This document shows positions 10,818 to 20,984 of a stretch of 64,000 nucleotides of DNA, piece by piece (the stretch's first letter is position 1; each line of letters opens with the position of its first letter). The position numbers and the translations under genes are program-made. Origin of the DNA: Clytia hemisphaerica (Eukaryota > Cnidaria > Hydrozoa > Leptothecata > Clytiidae). The notes below the pieces were generated by a model. It saw only the letters and a list, made by a program, of their open reading frames with translations. It was not told the DNA's origin and searched no databases. The stretch spans positions 1 to 64,000 of the forward strand of contig CACVBU010001187.1 in assembly GCA_902728285.1 (NCBI GenBank). The letters are read 5' to 3'.

Positions 10818-11607
10818 CTGCAAAGCAAAAAAAAACAACTATAATAAAGAAATACACAAGTTACAAAAAATTAGCAGACATCGACGATCAAACTAGTCAA
10901 AGACTTTAAAGAATTAGACAGAATTGATTTATCCAAGCTATTTATTTCTTAAACACTTCAAACAAATTACTTATCATATATCAATTTATCATTAGACGTT
11001 TGGAACCCTTCATCCAGTTGATGAATTTGTTTACGTCATAAAAATGATAAATTTCAGCGACCTCAAGACTACTATGATTCATAAAAACTAAATTGTTGCA
11101 TTTGAATAATCTTTCTCTTCCATGTCTCTAGAAATGCTAGAAAAGCACTTCGAACCAAATACCAAAGTTTCTAAAAGGCGGACACTTCTAATTAGCGGAG
11201 ACTCACTCTATTCCCCGATGGTGTCCGCTAATTGGAGGTTTCACTGTACAACAAATGCTACAGTCTTGGACAAAATATTTCATACAAAGGAGTATCTCTG
11301 CAAAATTTAAACTCCGCTAATGATTTTTAAGTGCTCTAATTTACTTCTGGAATGTAGAGTTTTAACTCAGAGTTTTAAAATGAGACTTAAGACTTAGGAC
11401 CTTGGGATCTCAGGATTCAAAAGCTTGAAGTTATTTCGAAAGGACTGGGAATATAGCCTAGAAGCCATCGAACCCCTCCAAAACCGGATATCCAATAAAA
11501 TAAAGCAAAGTACTAGAATAGAACTCTAAATTCTGAAAAACGTTTAAATACATAAAATTTTAGTATATTTCGAACGAAATTGTAGAAAGAAGTGACGAAG
11601 AACGTAC

Positions 11608-11708
11608 TTGAGATCCAGCCATGATACTTTGAGCAGCCATCATGATTGATTTCATACCAGATGCACAAACTTTATTAATTGTACAGCAAGGTGTTGATTG
11701 AGGAATCC
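11608..11708 (-). CDS. ACAT1: ACAT1 exon 4, active-site cysteine
   Basis: A 101-nt exon containing [16 protein letters not shown]. The Cys of VCASGM is the nucleophile that is acetylated during catalysis. It is bounded by a TTTTTTAG acceptor and a GTACGT donor. Confidence 0.93.
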
Positions 11709-12004
11709 CTAAAAAAGAAGATAAAAACAAATAATTTCTTTTGTTTTTCAAAATATTCAACGACTGTTGAAAAGTGCCAAATTCCTGCCAAATTCGACCA
11801 CTATGAAAGGCTTTTGGCTGTTTTAAAGAATTTTGGACACTCAGCCATTCTCAGATTGATAGCTCAACTCAAGTTGAGAGATATACAGATGGGTGAAATT
11901 TATTAACACTTTGCGTAAACTTATTATTTTGATAACAAAATCCAACCATCCATTAAAAATTCATAACGAAGAAAAAGAAGACTATTTAAGTATTTCAAAA
12001 ATAC

Positions 12005-12218
12005 CTGCTCCCAAGGCAGCTTGCCGAGCTGGTGCTTGACCAGAAGCTGCGATGCATACATTCCCCATGTACACTTCTTGTACGTTTTCTGGTTCAATCT
12101 GTGCATATTTGATTGCTTCTTGGATGGCGATGCTTCCAAGCTTTGTAGCAGGTAATGATGAAAGGGAACTTTGGAATGAGCCAATGGGTGTTCGCACAGC
12201 ACTTGCAATGACAACTTC
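12005..12218 (-). CDS. ACAT1: ACAT1 exon 3, thiolase N-terminal domain
   Basis: Codes [15 protein letters not shown] onward through [12 protein letters not shown] and the GNV...[13 protein letters not shown] loop, the start of the thiolase N-terminal domain. The acceptor is TTTAAG and the donor is G/GTATTT, in phase 1 with the next exon. Identity to the animal enzyme is obvious by eye. Confidence 0.93.
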
Positions 12219-12503
12219 CTTAAACGAAAGTTAAAAACAAATACTGGGTTTAGTTTAAAAGGAAGAAATGAAGTCAAATTGTTTGAAGTCATTGGAATAA
12301 ATTTTTAAAAAATTGTAGAAGTACTTTAATAAAATAATAAATAATAATAGACTTTGGTAGATCTACAGTATAACTAGTATAACTAATATAATATCATTGC
12401 TCTCTTATTCATCATTATCAAAAATAATTGCCCGGATTGTTAAAATGTTCCATACTCTGGGCAAAAAATGATGTAAATTGAGAAAATAGATACTAATTTT
12501 TAC

Positions 12504-12551
12504 CTTAGAAGCAGCTCTTGAAGTTGAAAAATATCTTGAAGAGTGATTGCT
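12504..12551 (-). CDS. ACAT1: ACAT1 exon 2, mitochondrial presequence end
   Basis: A 48-nt exon reading SNHSSRYFSTSRAASK in phase with the next exon ([11 protein letters not shown]). It is preceded by a CTAAC branch-point-like motif and a CTCTATTAG acceptor and followed by a GTAAAA donor. Rich in Ser and Arg with no acidic residue, it fits the end of a mitochondrial presequence. The mammalian gene, from memory, also has a 16-codon exon here. Exon 1 with the ATG was not found upstream. Confidence 0.7.
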
Positions 12552-13523
12552 CTAATAGAGGTTGTAGTTAGTTCAGGAAACATATATTAGAGAGTGGTCT
12601 TTTTCTGTTAATGTGGCCTAATACACCACTACTAAAGGAAAGGCATAAGCTTCTCAAACAAAAAATTTCTGACCTGAACACATAATATTGTATTGACTTA
12701 TTTGCAAACATTATTAACTATAGATTTGTAAGAAACCATTTTTAAAAGAAATTCTCAATTTCAAGCCAACATTTAGGATTATTTGCTGCACTTCAACTCT
12801 TGCATCAAATTTCAACTTTTTTCAGAGAATTAAAGATGACAAAAAGCCTAACCCTTAGAAACAAGGATTGAAACAAATAAAGATAATAGACATTTAAGGC
12901 CGCCTCTTGTTCTATTGCAAGGCACTGAAAGGCCACAGGCCCCAAAAACTAGGCCGTTGTTGAAACCTAGTCAAATAATGCTGCATTCATATTGGTGGAA
13001 ACTTGAAAAGTCTAAGCAAAGGAGCAGGCCTTGATATTTGTTTCAATGAATAAAAGCAATCGGTAAAAAAGACAACTTTCTTTTCACACTGCTCTGCACT
13101 GCTTTGCACAGGGAATACTTTTGTCAAAGTGTTATGTAGGAATGAAAATTAAGGGATAAATAAATAATTATCCCTTAATTTTCATTCCTAGAACTTTTGC
13201 AAAAAAAAAGGAAAAATAGAAAAATTTTTTACTGCTCTATTCACATACTGAAATTTTTCTCGATTCCCCTCTCTTTTTTATCCCTCACCATATTCAAAAA
13301 AATTTTGGTTTCCTCCCTCTTTTTTGTTTTCTCCCTGTTATTTGACGATTTTGCAGTTCCCATGGTTAACATATTAACATAAAAATGCCTTAAATTAAGT
13401 TAAAAGTTTTGGAAACTTGTAAATATAACCTGGAAATTGCTTGAAAATGAAGTTTTATTGAAAAATTGGTTTGGTTCAAGTAAGGTTTGCTGATTTTTTG
13501 AAAATCTTATCTTCAGCCCCAAT
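12552..13523. other. Region upstream of the recognised ACAT1 exons
   Basis: Expected to hold ACAT1 exon 1 or its first intron, but no ATG exon with a matching donor was recognised. The notable structure is the hairpin at 13137-13190. Confidence 0.4.
13137..13190. repeat. Perfect 23-bp hairpin
   Basis: The left arm 13137-13159 (starts TAGGAATGAAAATTAAGG) is exactly complementary to the right arm 13168-13190, with an 8-nt loop ATAAATAA. Perfect pairing over 23 bp suggests a recent small foldback insertion or an inversion duplication. Confidence 0.9.
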
Positions 13524-14716
13524 GTTCACGCGTGTTCCAAAAGGCAAAACAATGGAAATGCGTCAATTCGTTCAGCTGACAAAAATGACACAAAAATGAC
13601 AAAATGACCTGTCAAGATTTTTTAATATCTTTTTGTGTGGTAAAGCAATCAATCTCAATTAAAAAGTATCTTGACAAGGAATAGATAAGCTTTTCATATA
13701 GCTAAACAGAATTACCATAGCTTTTACCAAAAAAATTATATTTAAGGTCCAATGTCAGCCATTTTCAGCCAAATCCAACTTTTGTTCTTGCTGGTGCTTT
13801 GTGAAAACTTATCTTGTCCATGTGTAAACATTCCCGTATGTTTCTGATGTACTTAACTACCAGTTGTCAAACCGGGATAAGACGGGGGTACTGCAACAAA
13901 AAGTTATGCAAGAAAAACCTTCTTTGTAAATTTTCATCTTCAATCTTTATTTAAAGATTCAGTCAGGGCATCCTTGGTCTTTTATACCAATAGTTTGGAT
14001 AGAATAAAAACATACCTGATCAACACAACCAAACCTTCTGTCTTGCGTTTACTCTTTCCTTCCCAACAACTTTCGTTTTTGGTTATGTAGGTTTTAAAAT
14101 CCACAAGTAATGAACCTCTTATAGCTTTATCTGAATAAATCTGGTTGAAAATCTTCTGTCAGGTTTCATTCCATACGTTTTTTATCAACGTGGTGAACCG
14201 GTTTCCCGATTTCCTGATAATTAAAAATTGGAACTTTCCCGTGGGCGCGATTGGGCGTACTGCCATGTTGCTAAGACCTTTGCTTGAAATTGAAAGTGAA
14301 ACCAAAATAATTTAGCACACACTGCCGTTCGCGTAATATCGATATTAAGTGAAAGGAAGCCCTGACTGAGATTGGATATTTTATCAATTATCTTGGTTTT
14401 TTAAGGGTTTATTCCAGAACTATTTGGGAGTAGAGAGCTTTTTACAGATCTTAAAAAGGTTTGTAAACTAATTCTTTAGATATAGTCAAAAGGTTAGACA
14501 TTGGTGAAAAATTATTTCTTCTTTCAAAAACATTGAAACATGCTTTTCCAAATCAGACACACGTGTTGTCAAGATACTTTTTATTTGAGATTGATTGCTT
14601 TATCAAACAAAAAGATATTAAAAAGTCTTGACAGGCCATTTTGTCATTTTTGTGTCATTTTGGTCAGCTGAACGGATTGACACATTTCCATTGTTTTGCC
14701 TTTCAGAACACGGGTG
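13524..14716. mobile_element. Long-inverted-repeat element of about 1.2 kb
   Basis: The left arm (about 13524-13682, with CAGCTGACAAAAATGACAC and CTGTCAAGA) is repeated inverted at about 14558-14716 (TCTTGACAG, GTGTCATTTTGGTCAGCTG). Arms of about 155 bp differ by a few substitutions and indels. The roughly 875-bp interior shows no credible open frame. Target duplication was not established. It abuts the next element at 14727. Confidence 0.7.
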
Positions 14717-15016
14717 ATATGAAAGCTACCCTAAGGGAATAAATTTTTGCAGGGATTATATTTCACGAATTTCGCGAATTTCACCTTTTTAAAAAAATAT
14801 AATCCCTTGTGAAAATTCTCATCTCTTGCTAAATTCGCAAAATTTAATCCTCGTGAAAATTAAGTTTTTTATGCTAAAATTCTTTCAGCTAAGAAACTCT
14901 CTTAAATGAGTCTCAATTACTCTATTGTCTCTATAATTTGAATAAATTTTCATTCCTCATAGCCGTTTGAGTTATGGAGACTCTACTGTGTCGACAAAAT
15001 CTCGTAATCAAACTAA

Positions 15017-16062
15017 GGGGACCCGTCCACATTCATTTGTCAACGCATAATGTCAAATTGACGTTAGGCAAACCCTAAAAATATTTTTGTTTCCGGTCCA
15101 CCGGGTGACGAAAAAAACACTCACCCGGCCGGCCGCAAAAAATTTTTTTTCGCTAAATTTCGATCCCAAAACTCAATTTTTTAAAGCACTCGTAGAAGTT
15201 AAAATGATGTTCTTCTTTACCTTAAATCTGTAGTAACTCGACACCGCTAATAGAAATTTTGAAAAAACTGATTCACAAAAGTTTTTCAAACACAAGTTGT
15301 ATTTATAAAAAATGTGACATAGGATAAACTCGCGCAAATCAATGAAATTGTGATTCGAACGAAAGAAAAATGGAATGTGCAAAAAAATAAACAAAAGACA
15401 AAAGTTTATAACACGACGAAGATCATTGCTAATGGAACAAGATGTATGAAAAAAAAAATGCGGCCGGGTGACGACGAAATAAATTTTCACCCGGCCGGTG
15501 GACCGGAAACAAAAATATTTTTCGGGTTCGCCTTATCCTCTGAACCCCCCACCCCCCACAGATTTTAACGTCAAGCGATGTTTACCAAAAATTGTCGCCA
15601 TTTTTTCATCAAAGTTTTCCCGTCGCAAAGTCCGTACTTGGTTGTACCCGTGCGTGTATGTGTCCTTTTAACTAATGACCTTTATTTAAAAAGAAATTAA
15701 AAGCTCCACTTGGCGCTAGGTCCGTGTTGGTCCGTGCCATGCTTTAGGTGTACCACCTTCTTTGCCCACTTGTGCCATGTGGTTCGCTCAATCGCGCAAA
15801 CAATGAAAATATGATGTAATGATATCATAGCGCGAACCAATGGGATTATGCAAGCAAATTTTCATGTAATTCATACACGAATATATTTTCGACAGCTCAA
15901 AATAATATAGTGTGGTTGGTGGTAAAACAAATATTCGCGATTTTCACAAAAAGGTATACCTTTGATTTCTTATAACGTCCAACCTAACTTTTGAAACCCC
16001 CCCACCCCCTCATAACGTCAATTTGACGTTTTGCGTTGTCAAATGAATATGGATGACTCCCC
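15017..16062. mobile_element. PIF/Harbinger-type MITE, TAA duplication
   Basis: Ends GGGGACCCGTCCACATTCAT and ATGAATATGGATGACTCCCC form inverted repeats of about 50 bp. They continue through GTCAAATTGACGTTA and its complement and are flanked by TAA (15014-15016 and 16063-16065). A 3-bp TWA duplication with G-rich tips is characteristic of PIF/Harbinger. No transposase was seen. A second element is nested inside it. Confidence 0.7.
15067..15533. mobile_element. Nested PIF/Harbinger-type MITE, TTA duplication
   Basis: The roughly 38-bp inverted ends begin GGCAAACCCTAAAAATATTT on the left and, read inward on the other strand, GGCGAACCCGAAAAATATTT on the right. They include CCGGTCCACCGG and are flanked by TTA (15064-15066 and 15534-15536). 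Subterminal CACCCGGCCGG palindromes add secondary structure. It sits inside the TAA-flanked element, so it is the younger insertion. Confidence 0.7.
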
Positions 16063-16228
16063 TAACGGAAAATGTGAAAAAATTTCCCAATTCGCGAAAT
16101 TAAATCCCCGCGAAAATTTACAGTCAAAGTTAGTCGTGAATATTATTCCCCCGAAAATTAAATTATTTCGCGAGGAAAGCTGTCTCGCGAAAATTAGTTG
16201 CCGCGAAAATTAATTCCCTTAAGGTACC

Positions 16229-16866
16229 ATTATTCATATTTACAAACTTTGAAAGCCCCACAAACTGTTCCATACTGCAATTTTTTTACAAAATATCAAG
16301 CTCAAAATTGCACAGAAACTTGGACTGATTGTTGCAATGGGAAAGATAAAAGAGGTGAGACTAGCCTAGTTTCTAATCCTGTTGAAGGAGTCTAAGTCTA
16401 GACTGGCTAAGCTTGCAAATAAAGAAGAAGGATTTTGTTGTCAAAAACAATTTTTTTAACTCAAAAACAACAAATCAAAGGTACAAAATTGACTAAAGTT
16501 TTAGAAAAGGATACCAAAGAGGTTCTGCAAAATCTTAAAGATGAGGCTGAGAACATCTTGTTGTTGAATTTGGAGCTGGAACCGTCTGCAAATTTGGACT
16601 GCTTGACTTGTCTGTTCTGTTGACTGCTTGAGATTCAGCCTGCTGTGCTGTGGTCAGGTGGTTGTTGGCTGTGAAGTATACGAGCAGTCGGACCCAGCAG
16701 ATATTGAGGCAAGAGAATAAGAGATGTAAAACTAAATTCTGACTGAGCCCGACTGAACGTTTCATGTTTCCAATCACGTCCGGAAATTCGAGGATTAATT
16801 GCGAGTTGAAAAGCTGCGAAAGCGCTATATGGATACAGCGCAGCCTCCATGTTTATCTGGTACCCC
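16229..16866. other. No gene assigned
   Basis: A minus-strand open frame of 71 codons starting at 16850 (MEAALYPYSAFAAFQ) is Ala- and Arg-containing and lies upstream of ACAT1, so it was considered as its first exon. No phase-0 donor of reasonable strength was found, and it is left unassigned. Confidence 0.3.
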
Positions 16867-17085
16867 GGGGGGGGGGGGGGGCACTGGGTTTGCGGACTGA
16901 CGGTATGTGCGGGCCGAAAATTGGCTTTTAAAATTGCACCCTTTCAAGAATTTTCTAAAATTTCTACCCTTACAGTGCATCTCTAGCTCTTCCGACCCTT
17001 ACAGTGCATTTTAAACATATTGGAAAAGGTACCCTTAGGACCCGCACATACCCGTCGGTCCTTTTGCCCAGCTGCCCCCCCCCCC
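16867..17085. mobile_element. 219-bp foldback MITE with homopolymer G/C tips
   Basis: It begins with a run of 15 G (16867-16881) then CACTGGGTTTGCGGACTGAC, and ends with the approximate complement (GTCGGTCCTTTTGCCCAGCTG) and 11 C (17075-17085). Inner arms include GGTATGTGCGGG and CCCGCACATACC. A family that tolerates long G runs at its tips is likely length-variable. Confidence 0.6.
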
Positions 17086-17196
17086 GGATTTGGTACTCGA
17101 TGTAGAAATTTTCTTCCGACACGCTAAAGCTCTGAAGGTCGGGAAAATTTTAACATCTGGAACCTTTGGGTTTTTCTTTTTTCTGTAAGGTTTCTA

Positions 17197-17627
17197 CTTT
17201 TTGCAAAAAGCATGAAATTTTGCACAGGCCTACTTTAGACCTAAATAAACGATTTCAGTCCGGGAGCCCAAAAAATTTTTGCCTTTTTTCCCCTTTTTCA
17301 GCCGATTTTCGGCTGACATCAGCTAAAAAATTTTGGCCTAGAGGTCATCTCTGAAAATATGGTCATATCATATATCGTTGGATCGGAAATTGTATGTAGA
17401 TTCCAAAAAAGAATTATCTCATACCGTAAAAATCAAGCCAATGAAAGTTATTCATCCCCAAAGTGAGTGATGACGTCATCAAATTTTTCTGCCTAGCAGC
17501 CAAGTCTGTAAATATGGTCATATCATATACCGTTGGATCGGAAATTTTATGTAGATTCCAAAAAAGGATTATCTCATACCTTGAAAGTTTAGAGGAAAAG
17601 AAATATCAATGCTCAATGTGAGCACGG
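17197..17627. repeat. Left inverted arm of the 4-kb element
   Basis: Starts CTTTTTGCAAAAAGCATG. It contains two direct subrepeats of about 75-80 bp (around 17352-17430 and 17508-17580; core GGTCATATCATATA) and the palindrome TGATGACGTCATCA with a CRE-like core. It is matched in reverse by 20545-20984. Confidence 0.88.
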
Positions 17628-17927
17628 TATTTCCGACAAAGAAGTGATTTTTTGGTGTTAATGGGAGGGGGGGTGCAAATGTTGAGGGATGATTCTAATA
17701 TCTTTATTGTACTTCATAATCTTCCTTTGTAGGTTATTTCACAAATGATTTTAGGTTGCTCTTCTGGCTCTCTCTGACTAAGTCTTTAGCTATGTTATTG
17801 GATTGCGATTACCATTTGAACTTATCTTTGGAGCAAGAGCAGAACATAAGTATATTTTTACATTCTATTTTTCTTTCTTTTAGGAGCTAGATAAAGAAAA
17901 ATGTAGATACAGAAATAAAGAATAACA

Positions 17928-20000
17928 ATGTCAAAGAGAAGAAGTGTTATAATTGCTGATCGGTGGATCAAGCCCAAAGAGTTCCAAACGCGACGAAAGT
18001 GATGGTAAAGAGGACTGGAGCAGTTGCTTTATTTGTCAAACTGACACAGATGAAAAAGAATAGCAAAGTTTGATTCAATAGACATGTTACCAGTGCCTCT
18101 AGACATAGACAAATTGAAAGAGGGAGTTGCATTGGGTGATTCACTAATCAGAAATGAAGCTAATTTTCATTTTAACGAAAAGCTTAAAACAAGGCGATTC
18201 AGAAATACCAGAAATCTGACAAGACAGACAGAGGTACTAATTAACTAAATTAAGTAACTAATTTTAAATTTTCTAACCTATTTTTACCGTTGTTTTTTAG
18301 CTTTTCGAGTTTATTAAGGTTAATTTTATTTTTTCTGCACGAATTTGTCAAGTTTTTATAATGTTTTTTATCTTTAGTAACACGGCAAAAGTCTCAATCA
18401 TAACAACCATCTCAAATTGCCACGTGTTTCTTTTGCAACGAACCGTCAAACACAGAAGAAGGGGCGTTGCATCTGGCTCAATCATATAGACCTGACCATC
18501 GTGTTCGAACCAGTGCAAAGCTACTCGAAGATTCCATTCTCTACGCAAAGCTTCAAAATGGTGATATGATTGCTCAGGATGCCATGTACCATCGAAACTG
18601 ATCTGTATAGAAAGAGAACAAATAAACAACTTGGTGGTTGTTAATCAGAACTTCATCACAAGCTATGTGGAATCGCATTCGCTTAAGTTGTAACTTTCAT
18701 AGAAGAAACTCATCTGACATCGACTGATGATGAAATACCCACATTCAAGTTGTCTGATCTGGTAAAGCTTTATACTACAAAGCTTGCCAAGCTTGGTGTA
18801 ACTGTTGAAACAAGGGAGCACAGCACTCGCTTCAAGGAAAGGTTTCTTGCTCAATTTGAAGGCTTGACAGCTTATAATAGCAGGAGTCATTATAGCGAAG
18901 ATCAAAAATGGCTTGACAATCCTAGCAAATCATCATGAGCTGTTTATCATTCAGTAAATCAAGAGCCACCTACATGCAAAGATACGTCCGCTATGCTTCC
19001 GATTCTACGAGACGACTCCAAGTCACCAGCTACAATCAAGCATTTGCTGAACATTTTAATGAAGTCAATCAATTTCTTAAACCCTAGACAAGCAGCAGTG
19101 ATTGGTCTTGACCAGCCTTTGTACGCGATCGCAAAGAAAATCCAGTGGCAGCATCCTTCGCTATATGGTGAAAAGAAACTGGTATTGATGCTTGGGGCGT
19201 TACACATCGAGATGGTCATGATGGGATGTATAGGTGATTTTCTAAAGAATAGTGGCTGGACAGAAGCTCTTTCAAGTAGCGGAGTGGCATCATCAGGAAA
19301 TGAAGCAATGTTATCAGGTCATGATGTCGCTGAAACAAAGTATTGTCACCAAGTAACAGCAATGTCATTAAATCATCTGATGAAAGCGACATGTCATTAC
19401 AAGGCCGAAAGAAGATTGTTGTTCGTGGATACAGATGTTGCAGTCTCCGTGTTGGCCCGCTTGAAAGAACAGTTGGAAGAGTTATGGGTCGATTTTGGAA
19501 CGGGGAAGCATCGGCAATTTATTCCAGCTCACAAAATATTCTCTGAAATTGGTCAGTCGAAAGCCTTAGCACTTCCATTTTTCCATGCCTTTACAGGCTG
19601 CGATCAAGTATCTTTTTTCTCACGTGTTTCAAAGGATTCAGCATGGAAAGTTTGGGAGTCGTTCGAAGAAATTACTTCTGTTTTCGAAAAGCTGAGTAAC
19701 CGACCATCACTATCCGACGTAGAGGAGTCACTGCCTATTATCGAGCGCTTCACATTACTACTTTACAACAAAACATCAAACTGTCTCACAACAACTGTCT
19801 CTTCCATCTCCGGAAGATTGGGGATGGAACGTGCGAAATGGAAGTTACATCCCGAATTGGACAGATCTTCCTGTTTTCAGACAATTGATTAAATGTTCGT
19901 GTGATCTAGAGAAAGGATTAAGGGGCGTTGTAAATGTGTATTCTCTGGATTCTTGTGTACTGAACTTTGCAGGTGTAAAGGTGAATACGAGCGAGATTGA
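17928..20000 (+). pseudogene. Decayed repeat-encoded protein, HAFTGCD family (function unknown)
   Basis: The pieces match, in order, a family I recall as common and uncharacterised in cnidarian and fish genomes. An N-terminal CxxC finger (SSCFICQTD) and an LPVPLDIDKLKEG segment are followed by a likely intron (donor near 18232, acceptor near 18376). Then come CFFCNEP with AKLQNGDMIAQDAMYH (18421-18605), the segment around LYTTKLAKLGV (18750-18938), and a 299-codon open block (18993-19892). That block holds LNPRQAAVIGLDQPLYAIAK, NSGWTEALSSSGVASSG, FVDTDV and FFHAFTGCDQVSFFS. The tail is WGW...WTDLP followed, after a frameshift, by a Cys-rich CKC...CRCKG end. In-frame stops occur near 18389, 18605, 18645 and 18686, and frameshifts near 18605, 18940 and 19790-19910, so it is dead as written. 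The DTDV and GCD motifs recall PIN/FEN-like nucleases; that is inference only. Confidence 0.72.
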
Positions 20001-20544
20001 CTGCATTTATAAGATGTGTTTCAGTTTAGGTATTTGAAGTTTGTTTACATTATTTTAGGACAAAAGATATACCCTTCTAGGTTGTTCGTTTTATCGTTTG
20101 TTGGTTCTCATAGGGAAAGTATATTTGTCGTTTTAGTCACCCCTTCGATCTTTCAGTGGTCTTGAATCGACTCAGTCGCTGGTCTACCAATGAAAATAAA
20201 TTTGTTCTTAAAATGTGTATATAAAAGCCATTATGACTATGTATTAAAGGTGTTTATCTTACTTTTTACTTTGTTTATATATCTACTCTAGATTTTAAAA
20301 GATTTTTAATTACAATGAAGTGAATACAGTCGCTCTCGAAATTTTTAATATATTTTTCTAACGCTATATAGATCAAAAGATGAATCACGATCGACCACGA
20401 TCTTCCGTTATTTAGACATAGAAGTGTATAAAAGATCGATAATTTGCCCGTTAGCATTTTGTACAAGATTTACTGTATGTAACAATGTTTCATATTGTTC
20501 CAGAAGCTTAAAGTGGGAGTTACAAGTCTTAAGCCCAATTACTA

Positions 20545-20984
20545 ACAGAAATACTGTGCTCACATTGAGCATTGATATTTCTTTTTCTCTAAATTTTCAT
20601 GGTATGAGATAATCCTTTTTTGGAATCTACATAACATTTCCGATCCAACGGTATATGATATGACCATATTTAAAGACTTAGCTGCTAGCCAAAAAAAATT
20701 GATGACGTCATCACTCACTTTAGGGATGAATAACTTTTATTGGCTTGATTTTTACGGTATGAGATAATCCTTTTTTGGAATCTACAAACAATTTCCGATC
20801 CAACGATATATGATATGACCATATTTTCAAAGATGACCTCTAGGCCAAAGATTTTTAGCTGATGTCAGCAGAAAATCGGCTGAAAAAGGGGAAAAAAGGC
20901 AAAAATTTTTTGGGCTCCCGGACTGAAATCCTTTATTTAGGTCTAAAGTAGGTCTGTGCAAAATTTCATGCTTTTTGCAAAAAG
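20545..20984. repeat. Right inverted arm of the 4-kb element
   Basis: Reverse complement of 17197-17627 with a few substitutions, again with two internal subrepeats and GATGACGTCATCA. Ends CATGCTTTTTGCAAAAAG. Confidence 0.88.

Larger units (their letters stand above)
6236..12551 (-). other. ACAT1: Gene: mitochondrial acetyl-CoA acetyltransferase (ACAT1-type thiolase), 8 coding exons found
   Basis: ACAT1 catalyses reversible condensation of two acetyl-CoA to acetoacetyl-CoA and the thiolysis step of ketone-body and isoleucine breakdown in mitochondria. Exons, in transcript order: 12551-12504, 12218-12005, 11708-11608, 10817-10674, 8125-8024, 7847-7793, 7266-6995, 6514-6236. All joins keep phase and total 1,215 nt including stop (404 residues), against about 427 in the mammalian enzyme. 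The missing part is the short first exon with the start of the mitochondrial presequence. The acyl-accepting Cys (NKVCASGM), His (GHPIGMSG) and second Cys (ICNGGGGAS) are all present. The residue pattern favours mitochondrial ACAT1 over cytosolic ACAT2. Introns carry MITEs, but no exon is disrupted, so the gene is probably functional. A candidate AATAAA on the minus strand lies at 6118-6123. Confidence 0.93.
14729..16224. mobile_element. TA-flanked foldback element (CCTTAA family, copy 3) with nested inserts
   Basis: Ends CCCTAAGGGAATAAATTTTTGC-like and its complement TTAATTCCCTTAAGG are flanked by TA (14727-14728 and 16225-16226). Subterminal words are CGCGAAATTTAA variants where copies 1 and 2 have CGCCAAATTTAA. 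Two Harbinger-type elements are nested inside (15017-16062 and 15067-15533). Without them it would be about 450 bp, matching the copy at 50701-51152. Confidence 0.7.

Noticed and set aside
15173..15490. 105-codon minus-strand ORF
   Set aside because: Lies inside the nested Harbinger-type MITE, low-complexity hydrophobic, no family recognised.
16635..16850. First exon of ACAT1 (MEAALYPYSAF frame)
   Set aside because: Plausible composition, but no phase-0 donor was found and other exons give no support; kept only as a note.
18348..18629. Minus-strand 93-codon ORF
   Set aside because: The plus strand codes the conserved CFFC...GDMIAQDAxYH segment of the pseudogene; the minus frame is its shadow.
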